Assembly: GCA_963664255.1 (NCBI GenBank)
Contig: OY760938.1
Coordinates: 1-64,000, forward strand
DNA from: G963663775 sp963664255
GTDB taxonomy: Bacteria > Bacillota > Clostridia > Oscillospirales > Butyricicoccaceae
Length of the DNA: 64,000 bases
Direction: 5' to 3'
Part shown: piece after piece, positions 52,231 to 59,375 of the stretch
Position numbering within the stretch: position 1 is the stretch's first letter
Layout of the letters: each line of letters starts with the position of its first letter
Translations under genes and position numbers: made by a program
Notes under the pieces: generated by a model
Told to the model about the DNA's origin: nothing
The model's database searches: none
The model's input: the letters and a program-made list of their open reading frames with translations, nothing else

Positions 52231-53139
52231 ATGATGCAAAAGGTATTGTTTATCATCAATCCCAACTCTGGAAGTGGGGAAATGCGTCAAGACCTCATGG
52301 AATGCTTGGATATTTTTTGCAAAGCAGGCTTTGAAACCACCGTCTACTTAACCCAATGCACACAAGATGCGGAACATTTGGTGCGTGAAAATGCGCATCG
52401 CTTTGACCGCATTGTGTGCGCAGGCGGGGATGGCACCTTAGACGAAGTGGTGAACGGCATGATGGCACTGGACACCAGACCGCCTATCGGTTATTTGCCA
52501 GCCGGAACCACCAATGATTTCGCAAGAAGTCTGCAAATCCCGCCCTATCCGGAGGATGCCGCAAAGATTGCGGCATTTGGAAAACCGTTTTTGATTGATG
52601 TGGGAAAATGCAATGACCGCTATTTCACCTATATTGCCGCTTTTGGGGCATTTACAGGGGTTTCTTATTCGACACCACAGCCCTACAAAAGCTTGTTTGG
52701 ACATACGGCATATGTGCTGGAAGGGATTCGTGCGTTGCCCGCCATTAAAGCATACCAAACCCATGTGGTCGGAGATGGTGTGGAGGTCACAGGTTCGTTC
52801 ATCTATGGCATGGTGACCAATGCGACCATGGTTGGCGGTGTGTTTTCGGTTTCGGAAGATGATGTGCAGATGGATGACGGATTGTTTGAAGTGCTGTTGA
52901 TTCGCCAGCCAGAAAATGCTGTGCAACTGCAGGGTATCATCAATTTACTGCTTGCGCAGAATATGGATTCTGACATGATTGTGCATTTTAAAAGCGCAGC
53001 CGTCAGCATGGAAATGCAGGAGGCGGTTTGCTGGACATTGGACGGTGAATTTGGTGGGAAGCTGCAAACGGTGCAGATTGAAAATCAACGACAGGCCATT
53101 ACACTGCTGACTCCACAAGATTATGGAGAAACCCTGTGA
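52231..53139 (+). CDS. Diacylglycerol/lipid kinase (DgkB/YegS family)
   Basis: Soluble or membrane-associated kinase that phosphorylates diacylglycerol or a related lipid, recycling it to phosphatidic acid. INPNSGSGE (about 9-17), the catalytic loop AGGDGTLDEVVNG (about 63-75) and LPAGTTNDFARSL are typical. Length 302 aa. ATG 52231 (or the adjacent ATG 52234) follows AAAAGGAG. The true lipid substrate is not determined by the sequence. It is followed by a strong terminator. Confidence 0.9.
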   Translation: MMQKVLFIINPNSGSGEMRQDLMECLDIFCKAGFETTVYLTQCTQDAEHLVRENAHRFDRIVCAGGDGTLDEVVNGMMALDTRPPIGYLPAGTTNDFARSLQIPPYPEDAAKIAAFGKPFLIDVGKCNDRYFTYIAAFGAFTGVSYSTPQPYKSLFGHTAYVLEGIRALPAIKAYQTHVVGDGVEVTGSFIYGMVTNATMVGGVFSVSEDDVQMDDGLFEVLLIRQPENAVQLQGIINLLLAQNMDSDMIVHFKSAAVSMEMQEAVCWTLDGEFGGKLQTVQIENQRQAITLLTPQDYGETL

Positions 53140-53184
53140 TTTTGATGGGTTTTCTGCCTATGCAGAGGCTGTAACAGACACAAC

Positions 53185-53230
53185 AAACAAGCAGGACGCA
53201 TGCCAGTGCGCATACGTCCTGCTTGTTTTC
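53185..53230. terminator. Bidirectional terminator, lipid kinase versus DUF1540 gene
   Basis: A 14-bp stem (core ACAAGCAGGACG, 53187-53198, with CGTCCTGCTTGT, 53215-53226, extended by A-T pairs) followed by TTTTC; the minus strand reads into a run broken by G. Confidence 0.85.
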
Positions 53231-53391
53231 TATTTCCGCATGAAGGACTTACAGTCGGTGCATTGATCCATCGCCGGATTGGTTTCATGCGTGCCGATGT
53301 TTACGCAGTCCAATGCACAGTAGCTTTCGCTCTGGCAGTGGTGCAGACACTGGTCAACGGTGCAGTGAATGCTCTTGTTCGCTTTTTCCAT
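53230..53391 (-). CDS. DUF1540 Cys-rich mini-protein
   Basis: A 53-residue protein with eight cysteines, too short for common ORF cut-offs. It reads MEKANKSIHCTVDQC followed by HHCQSESYC, CVNIGTHETNP and QCTDCKSF. The CxVxxCxxH-C pattern with the TNP segment and final CxxC match DUF1540, a probable metal-binding family common in spore-forming Clostridia and Bacilli; function unknown. ATG 53391 follows GGAGG by nine bases on the minus strand; a GTG lies one codon upstream. The plus-strand open frame over the same bases is only its shadow. Its stop codon touches the shared terminator. Confidence 0.88.
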   Translation of the reverse strand: MEKANKSIHCTVDQCLHHCQSESYCALDCVNIGTHETNPAMDQCTDCKSFMRK

Positions 53392-53544
53392 CACAAATTA
53401 CCTCCTGAACAAATTTGAATGTAGTATGTGCGGGCTGCACAAAAATATGCAGGGGTGGTCGGCTTTTTTTAAAAAGCCATAGCATTTTGTTCTGTAAATA
53501 TAATTCATAATTTCAAATAAACTTACAAAAAAACGAAAATTCGA

Positions 53545-53573
53545 TTGCATTTTTCTGATTTTTGCGCCATAAT
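53545..53573 (+). promoter_or_regulatory. Probable promoter of the SCP2 gene
   Basis: TTGCAT (53545-53550), a 17-base spacer and CATAAT (53568-53573). The rest of 53392-53620 is AT-rich with one GGCTTTTT/AAAAAGCC palindrome at 53461-53478 of unknown role. Confidence 0.45.
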
Positions 53574-53620
53574 AGGAAAAGAAACGAATCAATCTATCTC
53601 GAGGAAAGGACAGGAAAACA

Positions 53621-53947
53621 ATGACAATGACAGATTTGATGAAAAAGTTTTCGGTGAAGCTCAGCGACAAGGATTTTGCAGGTGCGCAAAATAAATTGGC
53701 GGTTCAGGTGAATTTGACCGGAAAGACAGAAGGCGTTTTTTATGTGGAAATTCTGGAGGGAAAGCTTTCGGTGATGCCATACGAATACATTGATCATGAT
53801 GCGATTGTTAATGTAACCATGACCAATCTCGATAAAATTTTGATGGGCAGATTGAATACAATGGATGCCATTACGCAGGGAAAGCTCAAGGTGGAGGGCA
53901 ATGTGGACAAGGTGTTGACACTTGGCACAATTTTGCATCAAAAGTAA
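53621..53947 (+). CDS. SCP2 sterol-carrier-like lipid-binding protein
   Basis: Small cytoplasmic protein (108 aa) with an SCP2-type fold: the central strand pattern VNLTGKTEGVFYVEILEGKL followed by DAIVNVTMTNLDKILMGRL and GKLKVEGNVDKVL is characteristic. In bacteria such proteins bind hydrophobic ligands; the ligand here is unknown. ATG 53621 follows GAGGAAAGGA; a second ATG lies two codons later. It appears to be a single-gene unit ended by a hairpin. Confidence 0.85.
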   Translation: MTMTDLMKKFSVKLSDKDFAGAQNKLAVQVNLTGKTEGVFYVEILEGKLSVMPYEYIDHDAIVNVTMTNLDKILMGRLNTMDAITQGKLKVEGNVDKVLTLGTILHQK

Positions 53948-53972
53948 GAACCCCAAATGCCTGCCATGACGC

Positions 53973-54012
53973 TACAGTCAATCGATTTTCTGCTATCGGT
54001 TGGCTGTATTTT
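53973..54012 (+). terminator. Terminator after the SCP2 gene
   Basis: A 14-bp stem (TACAGTCAATCGAT, 53973-53986, with ATCGGTTGGCTGTA, 53995-54008, two G-T pairs), followed by TTTTC. Confidence 0.75.
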
Positions 54013-54059
54013 CCCATGCTGGTATGCAGCGTATATTTTGAAAACGGGGACGTGTTCTG

Positions 54060-54800
54060 ATGAAAAAAGGCGATAGCGTACCACACGCTATGGAAAATAA
54101 GACAGGGTATTTGCGCCAACAAGATGCAAACGGGATGTGGGCACGGTTTGAAGCAAAACAAAGAAGAGCGCGGTTTGTGCGGATGTCCATCCTCCTTTCA
54201 CTGATGCTGCTGACGATTATCGTGGTTGTGGTGGGGATTGCGATTGGCAGGCTGCATCAAAAAGATGCCAATGTTACATATGTCGGGGATATTCCTGTGA
54301 TACAGGATTTTTTGCCAGAGGATGCGGCAGGACGACCAGGCATCAAACGAAAAATTGAATACATTGTGATTCATGAAACCGATAATTTCAAAGAAGGTGC
54401 GGATGCACAGGCACATAATACCTTTATTCATGAGGATGGACAGATTCATGAGCATTCTTGGCATTATACAGTAGATGAGCATGAGATTTATCATCATTTG
54501 CCGGATGATGAAGCGGCATTTCATGCGGGTGACCATTTGGTGCAAGACGGCGGCAATCTCAATGGCATTGGGGTGGAAATGTGTGTCAATGCAGATGGGG
54601 ACTATGAGCAGACGCTGCGCAATACCATGCAGTTGACGGCTGCGCTGCTGCACGCATATGGGCTGACGGTGGAGGATGTACGCAAGCATCAGGATTTCAG
54701 TGGGAAGATTTGTCCGGCAACCCTGATTGGTGAAAACCGTTGGCAGGAATTTTTGGATGGCGTGCAGGCGGCGTATGATGCAGCGGATGAAAATGCGTAA
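54060..54800 (+). CDS. Membrane-anchored N-acetylmuramoyl-L-alanine amidase (Amidase_2)
   Basis: Cell-wall hydrolase that cleaves the bond between N-acetylmuramic acid and the stem peptide. A cytoplasmic N-tail with Arg/Lys residues precedes one membrane helix (about 43-63); the catalytic domain faces outward (about 95-235). Zinc ligands: His105 in YIVIHETDN, His210 in RKHQDFSGKICP and Cys218; WHYTVDE matches the HYxID segment. Length 246 aa. ATG 54060 follows CGGGGA. It lies between two terminator/promoter boundaries and so is probably transcribed alone. Confidence 0.88.
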   Translation: MKKGDSVPHAMENKTGYLRQQDANGMWARFEAKQRRARFVRMSILLSLMLLTIIVVVVGIAIGRLHQKDANVTYVGDIPVIQDFLPEDAAGRPGIKRKIEYIVIHETDNFKEGADAQAHNTFIHEDGQIHEHSWHYTVDEHEIYHHLPDDEAAFHAGDHLVQDGGNLNGIGVEMCVNADGDYEQTLRNTMQLTAALLHAYGLTVEDVRKHQDFSGKICPATLIGENRWQEFLDGVQAAYDAADENA

Positions 54801-54839
54801 GAGTTGGAGCGTGGCATCTAAAATTTTTGTAAAATACAG

Positions 54840-54867
54840 TTCCTTTTTCGGGATTTCATGCTATAAT
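54840..54867 (+). promoter_or_regulatory. Promoter of mgsA
   Basis: A perfect extended -10 (TGC then TATAAT, 54862-54867) with a weak TTCCTT at 16 bases upstream. Confidence 0.65.
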
Positions 54868-54904
54868 AGACAATAGAAAGATAGTATACAAAGGAGCTTG
54901 TACG

Positions 54905-55381
54905 ATGCAAAATGAATATGTAGATTTGACTTTACCACGCCAAAAGCATATTGCTTTGGTTGCACATGATAACAAGAAGAAGGATATGATTGCATGGTGC
55001 CAGCAACATGCGGACATATTGAAAAAGCATTTTTTGTGCGGCACAGGCACAACGGCAAGACTGATTGCAGACGCAACCAATCTGCCCGTGAGAGCGTTTA
55101 ACAGCGGCCCGCTCGGCGGTGATTTGCAGATTGGTGCGCGTATCGTGGAAAACGCACTCGACTGCATGATTTTCTTCTGGGATCCGTTGGCGGCACAGCC
55201 GCATGACCCGGACGTGAAGGCAATTATGCGCATTGCTGCTGTTTATGATATTCCGTGTGCCTTTAACCAGTCTTCTGCGGATTTCTTGATGACATCCCCC
55301 TTTATGGATGAAGAGTATACGCATCAAGTGATGAATTTCCATCAGAATGTGGCAAATCGCGTAGAGGATATGAAGAAGTAA
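54905..55381 (+). CDS. mgsA: Methylglyoxal synthase
   Basis: Converts dihydroxyacetone phosphate to methylglyoxal and phosphate, a bypass that relieves sugar-phosphate stress. Seen: ALVAHDNKKKDM near the start, CGTGTTARL for phosphate binding, the catalytic-Asp segment FNSGPLGGDLQIGA and FFWDPLAAQPHDPDVKA. Length 158 aa. ATG 54905 follows AAAGGAG. The DAHP synthase gene starts 47 bases downstream with no clear promoter of its own, so the two may form an operon. Confidence 0.96.
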   Translation: MQNEYVDLTLPRQKHIALVAHDNKKKDMIAWCQQHADILKKHFLCGTGTTARLIADATNLPVRAFNSGPLGGDLQIGARIVENALDCMIFFWDPLAAQPHDPDVKAIMRIAAVYDIPCAFNQSSADFLMTSPFMDEEYTHQVMNFHQNVANRVEDMKK

Positions 55382-55387
55382 TGAAAC

Positions 55388-55407
55388 CTGTCAAATGCGT
55401 TTGACAG
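55388..55407. repeat. Perfect 8-bp palindrome between mgsA and the DAHP synthase gene
   Basis: CTGTCAAA-TGCG-TTTGACAG lies 6 bases after the mgsA stop and 21 bases before the next start. It may be a regulator site or an mRNA hairpin. The right arm contains TTGACA, but no -10 fits before the ribosome site. Confidence 0.5.
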
Positions 55408-55428
55408 CGTATTAAAGGAGAAACATTT

Positions 55429-56445
55429 GTGATAGTCATTTTGAAACCACAGGCACCAAAGGATGCAGTCAACCAACTGCTTGCCCATTTTGAGAAACTC
55501 GGTGTCGCCATTAACTATTCAGAAGGGTTGAATACGACCATCATTGGTCTGGTCGGGGATACGACGCGTATTGATATGGATGATATTGCAGCTTATGAAA
55601 TTGTAGAACGCGTACAGCGTGTATCAGAACCTTTTAAAAAAGTCAACCGCAAGATGCACCCGATGGATTCCGTGATTGAGGTTGCGGGACATAAAATTGG
55701 TGCAGGGTATTTCAGCGTTATGGCAGGTCCCTGCTCGGTAGAATGCGAAAGCCAGATTGTGATGGTGGCAGAAGCCATCAAAAAAGCCGGCGCAGCGTTT
55801 TTGCGCGGCGGTGCATTCAAGCCCCGCACCTCCCCCTATTCCTTCCAGGGATTGGAGAGCGAAGGTCTTCGGTTGCTGTTGGAGGCAAAGCGTCAGACCG
55901 GACTGCCGATTGTGACGGAACTGATGAGCGAAACACAGCTCGATTTGTTTGAAGATGTTGATATGATTCAAATCGGCGCACGAAATATGCAGAATTTTAC
56001 TTTGCTCAAGGAAATCGGCAAGTCTAAGAAGCCGATTTTATTAAAGCGTGGACTTAGCGCAACCATGGAAGAGTTTTTGATGTCTGCGGAATATATCTGT
56101 GCATACGGCAACGAGAATATTGTTCTGTGTGAGCGTGGCATTCGTACCTTTGAAACCATGATTCGCAACAATTTGGACATTACAGCCGTGCCGCTGGTCA
56201 AAAATCTTTCCCATCTGCCGATTATCATCGACCCCAGCCATGCAGCTGGACGCAGAGATATGATTGACCCGTTGTCCAGAGCATCGATTGCGGCTGGTGC
56301 AGACGGTCTGATGATTGAGGTACACAATGACCCGGCGCACGCCCTTTCCGATGGTGCGCAGTCGCTGGATATTCCGCAGTTTGATGTGGTGATGCAGGAA
56401 ATTCGTCGGCGTGTCGCATTTGAAGGTCGAGAACTACAGGCGTAA
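55429..56445 (+). CDS. aroF: 3-deoxy-7-phosphoheptulonate (DAHP) synthase, AroF/AroA-beta type
   Basis: First step of the shikimate pathway, joining PEP and erythrose 4-phosphate. The N-terminal 70 residues form a ferredoxin-like regulatory domain, as in the Thermotoga-type enzyme. The barrel contains VMAGPCSVE, FLRGGAFKPRTSPYSFQG, QIGARNMQNF, LLKRGL, CERGIRTFE and IIDPSHAAGRRD, with the metal residues Cys, His and Glu. Length 338 aa. GTG 55429 is the start, with AAAGGAG nine bases upstream. Feedback ligand (Tyr or Phe) cannot be told. Confidence 0.95.
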   Translation: MIVILKPQAPKDAVNQLLAHFEKLGVAINYSEGLNTTIIGLVGDTTRIDMDDIAAYEIVERVQRVSEPFKKVNRKMHPMDSVIEVAGHKIGAGYFSVMAGPCSVECESQIVMVAEAIKKAGAAFLRGGAFKPRTSPYSFQGLESEGLRLLLEAKRQTGLPIVTELMSETQLDLFEDVDMIQIGARNMQNFTLLKEIGKSKKPILLKRGLSATMEEFLMSAEYICAYGNENIVLCERGIRTFETMIRNNLDITAVPLVKNLSHLPIIIDPSHAAGRRDMIDPLSRASIAAGADGLMIEVHNDPAHALSDGAQSLDIPQFDVVMQEIRRRVAFEGRELQA

Positions 56446-56461
56446 TAACAGAAGATTTCTG

Positions 56462-56505
56462 GATAGGACTATATGGCATACACTGCTGTATAGTCCTATC
56501 TTTTG
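56462..56505 (+). terminator. Terminator after the DAHP synthase gene
   Basis: A perfect 12-bp stem (GATAGGACTATA, 56462-56473, with TATAGTCCTATC, 56489-56500), followed by TTTTG. Confidence 0.85.
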
Positions 56506-56556
56506 CGGGGATATGCGAAAGTACGGTAGGAATTGGAGGATATATCCGAAAAAGAG

Positions 56557-56585
56557 TTGCAGTGACGGCGTAAATCCTGTAAAAT
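56557..56585 (+). promoter_or_regulatory. Promoter of the flippase gene
   Basis: TTGCAG (56557-56562), a 17-base spacer and TAAAAT (56580-56585). Confidence 0.7.
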
Positions 56586-56591
56586 AACGAT

Positions 56592-56625
56592 GTTGCGCAA
56601 TCTCTCTATGAGATGAGAGAGCAAC
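56592..56625 (+). other. Hairpin at the 5' end of the flippase mRNA
   Basis: GTTGC (56592-56596) pairs with GCAAC (56621-56625) and TCTCTC (56601-56606) with GAGAGA (56615-56620). It begins at the expected transcript start, so it probably forms a 5'-terminal stabilising stem-loop or a regulator site. Confidence 0.5.
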
Positions 56626-56648
56626 CTGCAACTAGAAAGAGCGATGAT

Positions 56649-58055
56649 ATGACAAATCGATATAAAAAACTGGTGAATAACGTTGCGGTGTTTGCCATTG
56701 GCACATTTAGCTCCAAAATGCTCGTGTTTTTCATGACACGGTTTTATACGGGCATTTTGACCAGCGCAGATTATGGCATTGCGGACACCATTACACAGGC
56801 GGCAAATGTGCTGATGCCCATTGCCTCGGTGGGCATTACCAATGCAGTTATCCGTTTTGGGTTGGAAAATACCTATTCCAAGCATACGGTCTTTACAACC
56901 GGATTTTCCATCATAGGTGCGGGATTTTTCCTGCTGCTGGGACTGTATCCGTTGGTGCATAAGATTGCGTTTCTGAGCGAATACACCCTGCTGATTTACA
57001 CCTATGTGCTGCTTGCCAACTTTCAGCTGCTTTGTGGGCAGTTTGTGCGCGCAAGGGGGCACGTGCGATTATATGCATTTGATGGGATGTTTCGTACGCT
57101 GACAACCATTTTGTGCAATGTACTGTTTCTGGCGGTGTTTGGATGGGGCGTGGAAGGCTATGTGTGGTCTGTCATTTGTTCGAACATTATCAGCATTATT
57201 TTTCTGTTTACAGCAGACCGTTTGTATGAATTTATCCGATTTGACGCGATTGACAGCCACACTTCACGGCAGATGCTGCAATATGCCATCCCGCTGATTC
57301 CCACAACTGTCTGCGTATGGATTTTTAATTTTTCAGACCGATTCTTCCTGACAGCGATGCGCACACGAGCAGAAACGGGTCTGTACAGCGTGTCCAATAA
57401 AATCCCAACCATTTTGGTGCTGATTTCCAGCATCTTCATTGAAGCATGGCAGATTACGGCGATTGACGGCAGCAGCCGTGCGGAGCAGGAAAAATTTTTT
57501 AGCAAAATCGGCAATTTATATCAAGCATTGCTGTTCGTGATGGCATCGGGTATCATTGCAACGGCAAAAATTGCAACGGGCATTTTGGCCGCACCATCCT
57601 ATTTTGAGGCGTGGAAATGCATCCCTGTGTTGGTGATTGGTTCTGCATTTTCCTGCTTGTCGAACTTTTTAAACAGCATTTATACACTGGAAAAGAAAAG
57701 CATGGCGTCCCTTACGACTGCTTTGTTTGGCGCAGGTTTTAACATTGTCCTAAATTTTCTGCTGATTCCGACGATGGGTGCGATGGGTGCGGCGATTGCA
57801 ACCATGAGTAGTTATCTCTTGATGTTCCTTACCCGTGCACTGCACAGCAGACAATATTTGTGTATCCATTGGAAGCGGCTGCGCTTCTTCGGGACATCGC
57901 TTGTTTTGGGCATACAAGCGGTGCTGATGCTGTGGGGAGGAAATTTGTGGATGGCGCAGCAGGCGGTGCTTTTTTTGCTGGTTTTTGCGGTAAATGCAAA
58001 GGACTTGCTAGAGGGGATTTATAAGCTGGTGCGCAGACGCATCAAACGCACATAA
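56649..58055 (+). CDS. Polysaccharide biosynthesis flippase (Wzx/MurJ-type MOP superfamily)
   Basis: Integral membrane protein with about 12-14 helices that probably flips lipid-linked glycan or a similar substrate. The N-terminus YKKLVNNVAVFAIGTFSSKML, the TSADYGIADTI segment and IPTTVCVWIFNFSDRFFL are typical of the O-antigen/teichoic flippase group. Length 468 aa. ATG 56649 is used; the frame goes back 12 codons through the 5' hairpin. The ribosome site is weak (AGAAAGAG). No glycosyltransferase or polymer gene is adjacent, so its substrate is unknown. Confidence 0.88.
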   Translation: MTNRYKKLVNNVAVFAIGTFSSKMLVFFMTRFYTGILTSADYGIADTITQAANVLMPIASVGITNAVIRFGLENTYSKHTVFTTGFSIIGAGFFLLLGLYPLVHKIAFLSEYTLLIYTYVLLANFQLLCGQFVRARGHVRLYAFDGMFRTLTTILCNVLFLAVFGWGVEGYVWSVICSNIISIIFLFTADRLYEFIRFDAIDSHTSRQMLQYAIPLIPTTVCVWIFNFSDRFFLTAMRTRAETGLYSVSNKIPTILVLISSIFIEAWQITAIDGSSRAEQEKFFSKIGNLYQALLFVMASGIIATAKIATGILAAPSYFEAWKCIPVLVIGSAFSCLSNFLNSIYTLEKKSMASLTTALFGAGFNIVLNFLLIPTMGAMGAAIATMSSYLLMFLTRALHSRQYLCIHWKRLRFFGTSLVLGIQAVLMLWGGNLWMAQQAVLFLLVFAVNAKDLLEGIYKLVRRRIKRT

Positions 58056-58079
58056 AGATAAAAATATCTATTAAAAAAC

Positions 58080-58109
58080 TTGCATTGCAGGCAATTTGTG
58101 TGATATACT
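58080..58109 (+). promoter_or_regulatory. Promoter of rplS
   Basis: TTGCAT (58080-58085), an 18-base spacer and an extended -10 (TGA then TATACT, 58104-58109). Confidence 0.65.
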
Positions 58110-58125
58110 ATTTCAAGTATTGCAC

Positions 58126-58169
58126 GGGCATTCCTCTGCTTATCAACCGTTGATAGGGCAAGAATGTCT
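58126..58169 (+). promoter_or_regulatory. Candidate ribosomal protein L19 leader
   Basis: GGCATTC (58127-58133) pairs with GAATGTC (58162-58168), TGC (58137-58139) with GCA (58158-58160), and TATCAA (58141-58146) with TTGATA (58150-58155) around a CCG loop. A compact structured leader just before rplS fits the autoregulatory L19 leader known in low-GC Gram-positives. Assigned from position and shape, not from a profile search. Confidence 0.6.
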
Positions 58170-58190
58170 ATGATGAAAGGAAGAAAGAAA

Positions 58191-58532
58191 ATGGATTTAG
58201 TAAAGGTTCTCTCTGAGCAGCAGCTCAAGTCCGATTTGCCGAAGCTGCAGATTGGTGACACTGTGAAGGTTCACGCGAAGATTAAGGAAGGAAACCGCGA
58301 GCGTATTCAGATTTTTGAAGGTACTATCATTGCGATGAAGCATGCTGGCATCAACAAGACTGTTACCGTTCGCAGAATTTCTTACGGTGTAGGCGTGGAA
58401 AAGACCTTCCCGGTACATTCTCCCAACGTTGCACAGTTTGAAGTGGTTCGCAATGGTCGTGTACGTCGTGCGAAGCTGTACTATCTGCGTGGCAGAGTTG
58501 GTAAGGCTGCAAAGATTGCAGAAAAGCTTTAA
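58191..58532 (+). CDS. rplS: 50S ribosomal protein L19
   Basis: Ribosomal protein at the 30S-50S interface. Seen: LPKLQIGDTVKVHAKIKEGNR carried over two blocks, QIFEGTIIAMKHAG, GVGVEKTFPVHSP and the basic C-terminus VRRAKLYYLRGRVGKAAKI. Length 113 aa. ATG 58191 follows AAAGGAAG; the frame extends nine codons into the leader. It heads the cluster rplS-lepB-rbgA-rnhB-yraN but has its own terminator. Confidence 0.97.
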   Translation: MDLVKVLSEQQLKSDLPKLQIGDTVKVHAKIKEGNRERIQIFEGTIIAMKHAGINKTVTVRRISYGVGVEKTFPVHSPNVAQFEVVRNGRVRRAKLYYLRGRVGKAAKIAEKL

Positions 58533-58548
58533 TTTTGTTTTTACGAAG

Positions 58549-58573
58549 AAGCCCGGCTTTTGCTGGGCTTTTT
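58549..58573 (+). terminator. Terminator after rplS
   Basis: AAGCCCGGC pairs with GCTGGGCTT (9 bp, one G-T) around TTTT, followed by TTT. Confidence 0.8.
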
Positions 58574-58648
58574 ACGTACCATGAGATGGTGAATGCTGAA
58601 TTTTTGCAGGAAAAAAGAGAGAAATTTTGAGAAATAGCAATCTGGATA

Positions 58649-58677
58649 TTGCGAAAAGCGGTCAGAAAAGCTATAAT
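58649..58677 (+). promoter_or_regulatory. Promoter of lepB-rbgA-rnhB-yraN
   Basis: TTGCGA (58649-58654), a 17-base spacer and a perfect TATAAT (58672-58677). The leader then contains a GATATGC/GCATATC stem. Confidence 0.8.
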
Positions 58678-58766
58678 GATAGAGCGTGAAATGATATGCA
58701 GACAGTCGTTGGCATATCGATTGTTCGCATGGTAAAATGCAATCTGATGCAGAAGGGACGGTACTG

Positions 58767-59375
58767 ATGCAGGACGATAATACTGTGAAAGAAGAGCTGA
58801 TTCCATCGGAAGAACCGTTAGGAGTGGATTTTCAGCAAACGGCGCGTGCAGCTCGCTATAAAAGTGAATTTTTTGAATGGGGTGAAGCACTGGTTGTGTC
58901 TTTGACTGCCATTATTCTGCTGTTTACCTTTGTTGTACGTCTGATTGGTGTAGATGGTTCGTCCATGTATCCGACGCTGCATGACAGAGACAAGGTCTTT
59001 ATGAGCGACCTGTTTTATACGCCGCACAAAGGGGATATTGTTGTGCTGACCAAGACTTCCTTTATTGATGGACCAATTGTTAAGCGCATCATTGCAACCG
59101 GAGGGGATACGGTGGACATCGATTTTTCCACGGGAGAAGTGCGTGTCAACGGGGAAGCGCTGGAGGAGCCATACATCAATGAGCTGACGCACAATCCGAT
59201 TGACATGACATTTCCGCAGACGGTGCCAGAGGGCAGCGTTTTTGTGATGGGCGATAATCGCAATAGAAGTTCGGATAGCCGCGATACGCGGCTCGGGATG
59301 GTAGACGAACGCTATATTTTAGGGCACGTTTTGACCAGAATTTTGCCGATTGACCGTATAGGAGCGATTTCATAA
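58767..59375 (+). CDS. lepB: Signal peptidase I
   Basis: Membrane serine protease that removes signal peptides from secreted proteins, such as the L,D-transpeptidase in this window. A cytoplasmic N-tail precedes one helix (about 40-58). The catalytic Ser66 is in DGSSMYPTL, the general-base Lys106 in VKRIIATGGD, and MGDNRNRSSDSR closes the active site. Length 202 aa, single-helix Gram-positive type. ATG 58767 follows AGAAGG; an ATG ten codons upstream lacks a ribosome site. It overlaps rbgA (TAATG). Confidence 0.95.
   Translation: MQDDNTVKEELIPSEEPLGVDFQQTARAARYKSEFFEWGEALVVSLTAIILLFTFVVRLIGVDGSSMYPTLHDRDKVFMSDLFYTPHKGDIVVLTKTSFIDGPIVKRIIATGGDTVDIDFSTGEVRVNGEALEEPYINELTHNPIDMTFPQTVPEGSVFVMGDNRNRSSDSRDTRLGMVDERYILGHVLTRILPIDRIGAIS

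Noticed and set aside
53200..53418. 72-codon plus-strand open frame in the gap after the lipid kinase
   Set aside because: It runs through the terminator and has no ribosome site; the minus strand at the same place encodes the DUF1540 protein.
55401..55406. TTGACA as a -35 box for the DAHP synthase gene
   Set aside because: No -10 hexamer fits at 15-19 bases before the ribosome site and start codon; the hexamer is part of a palindrome.
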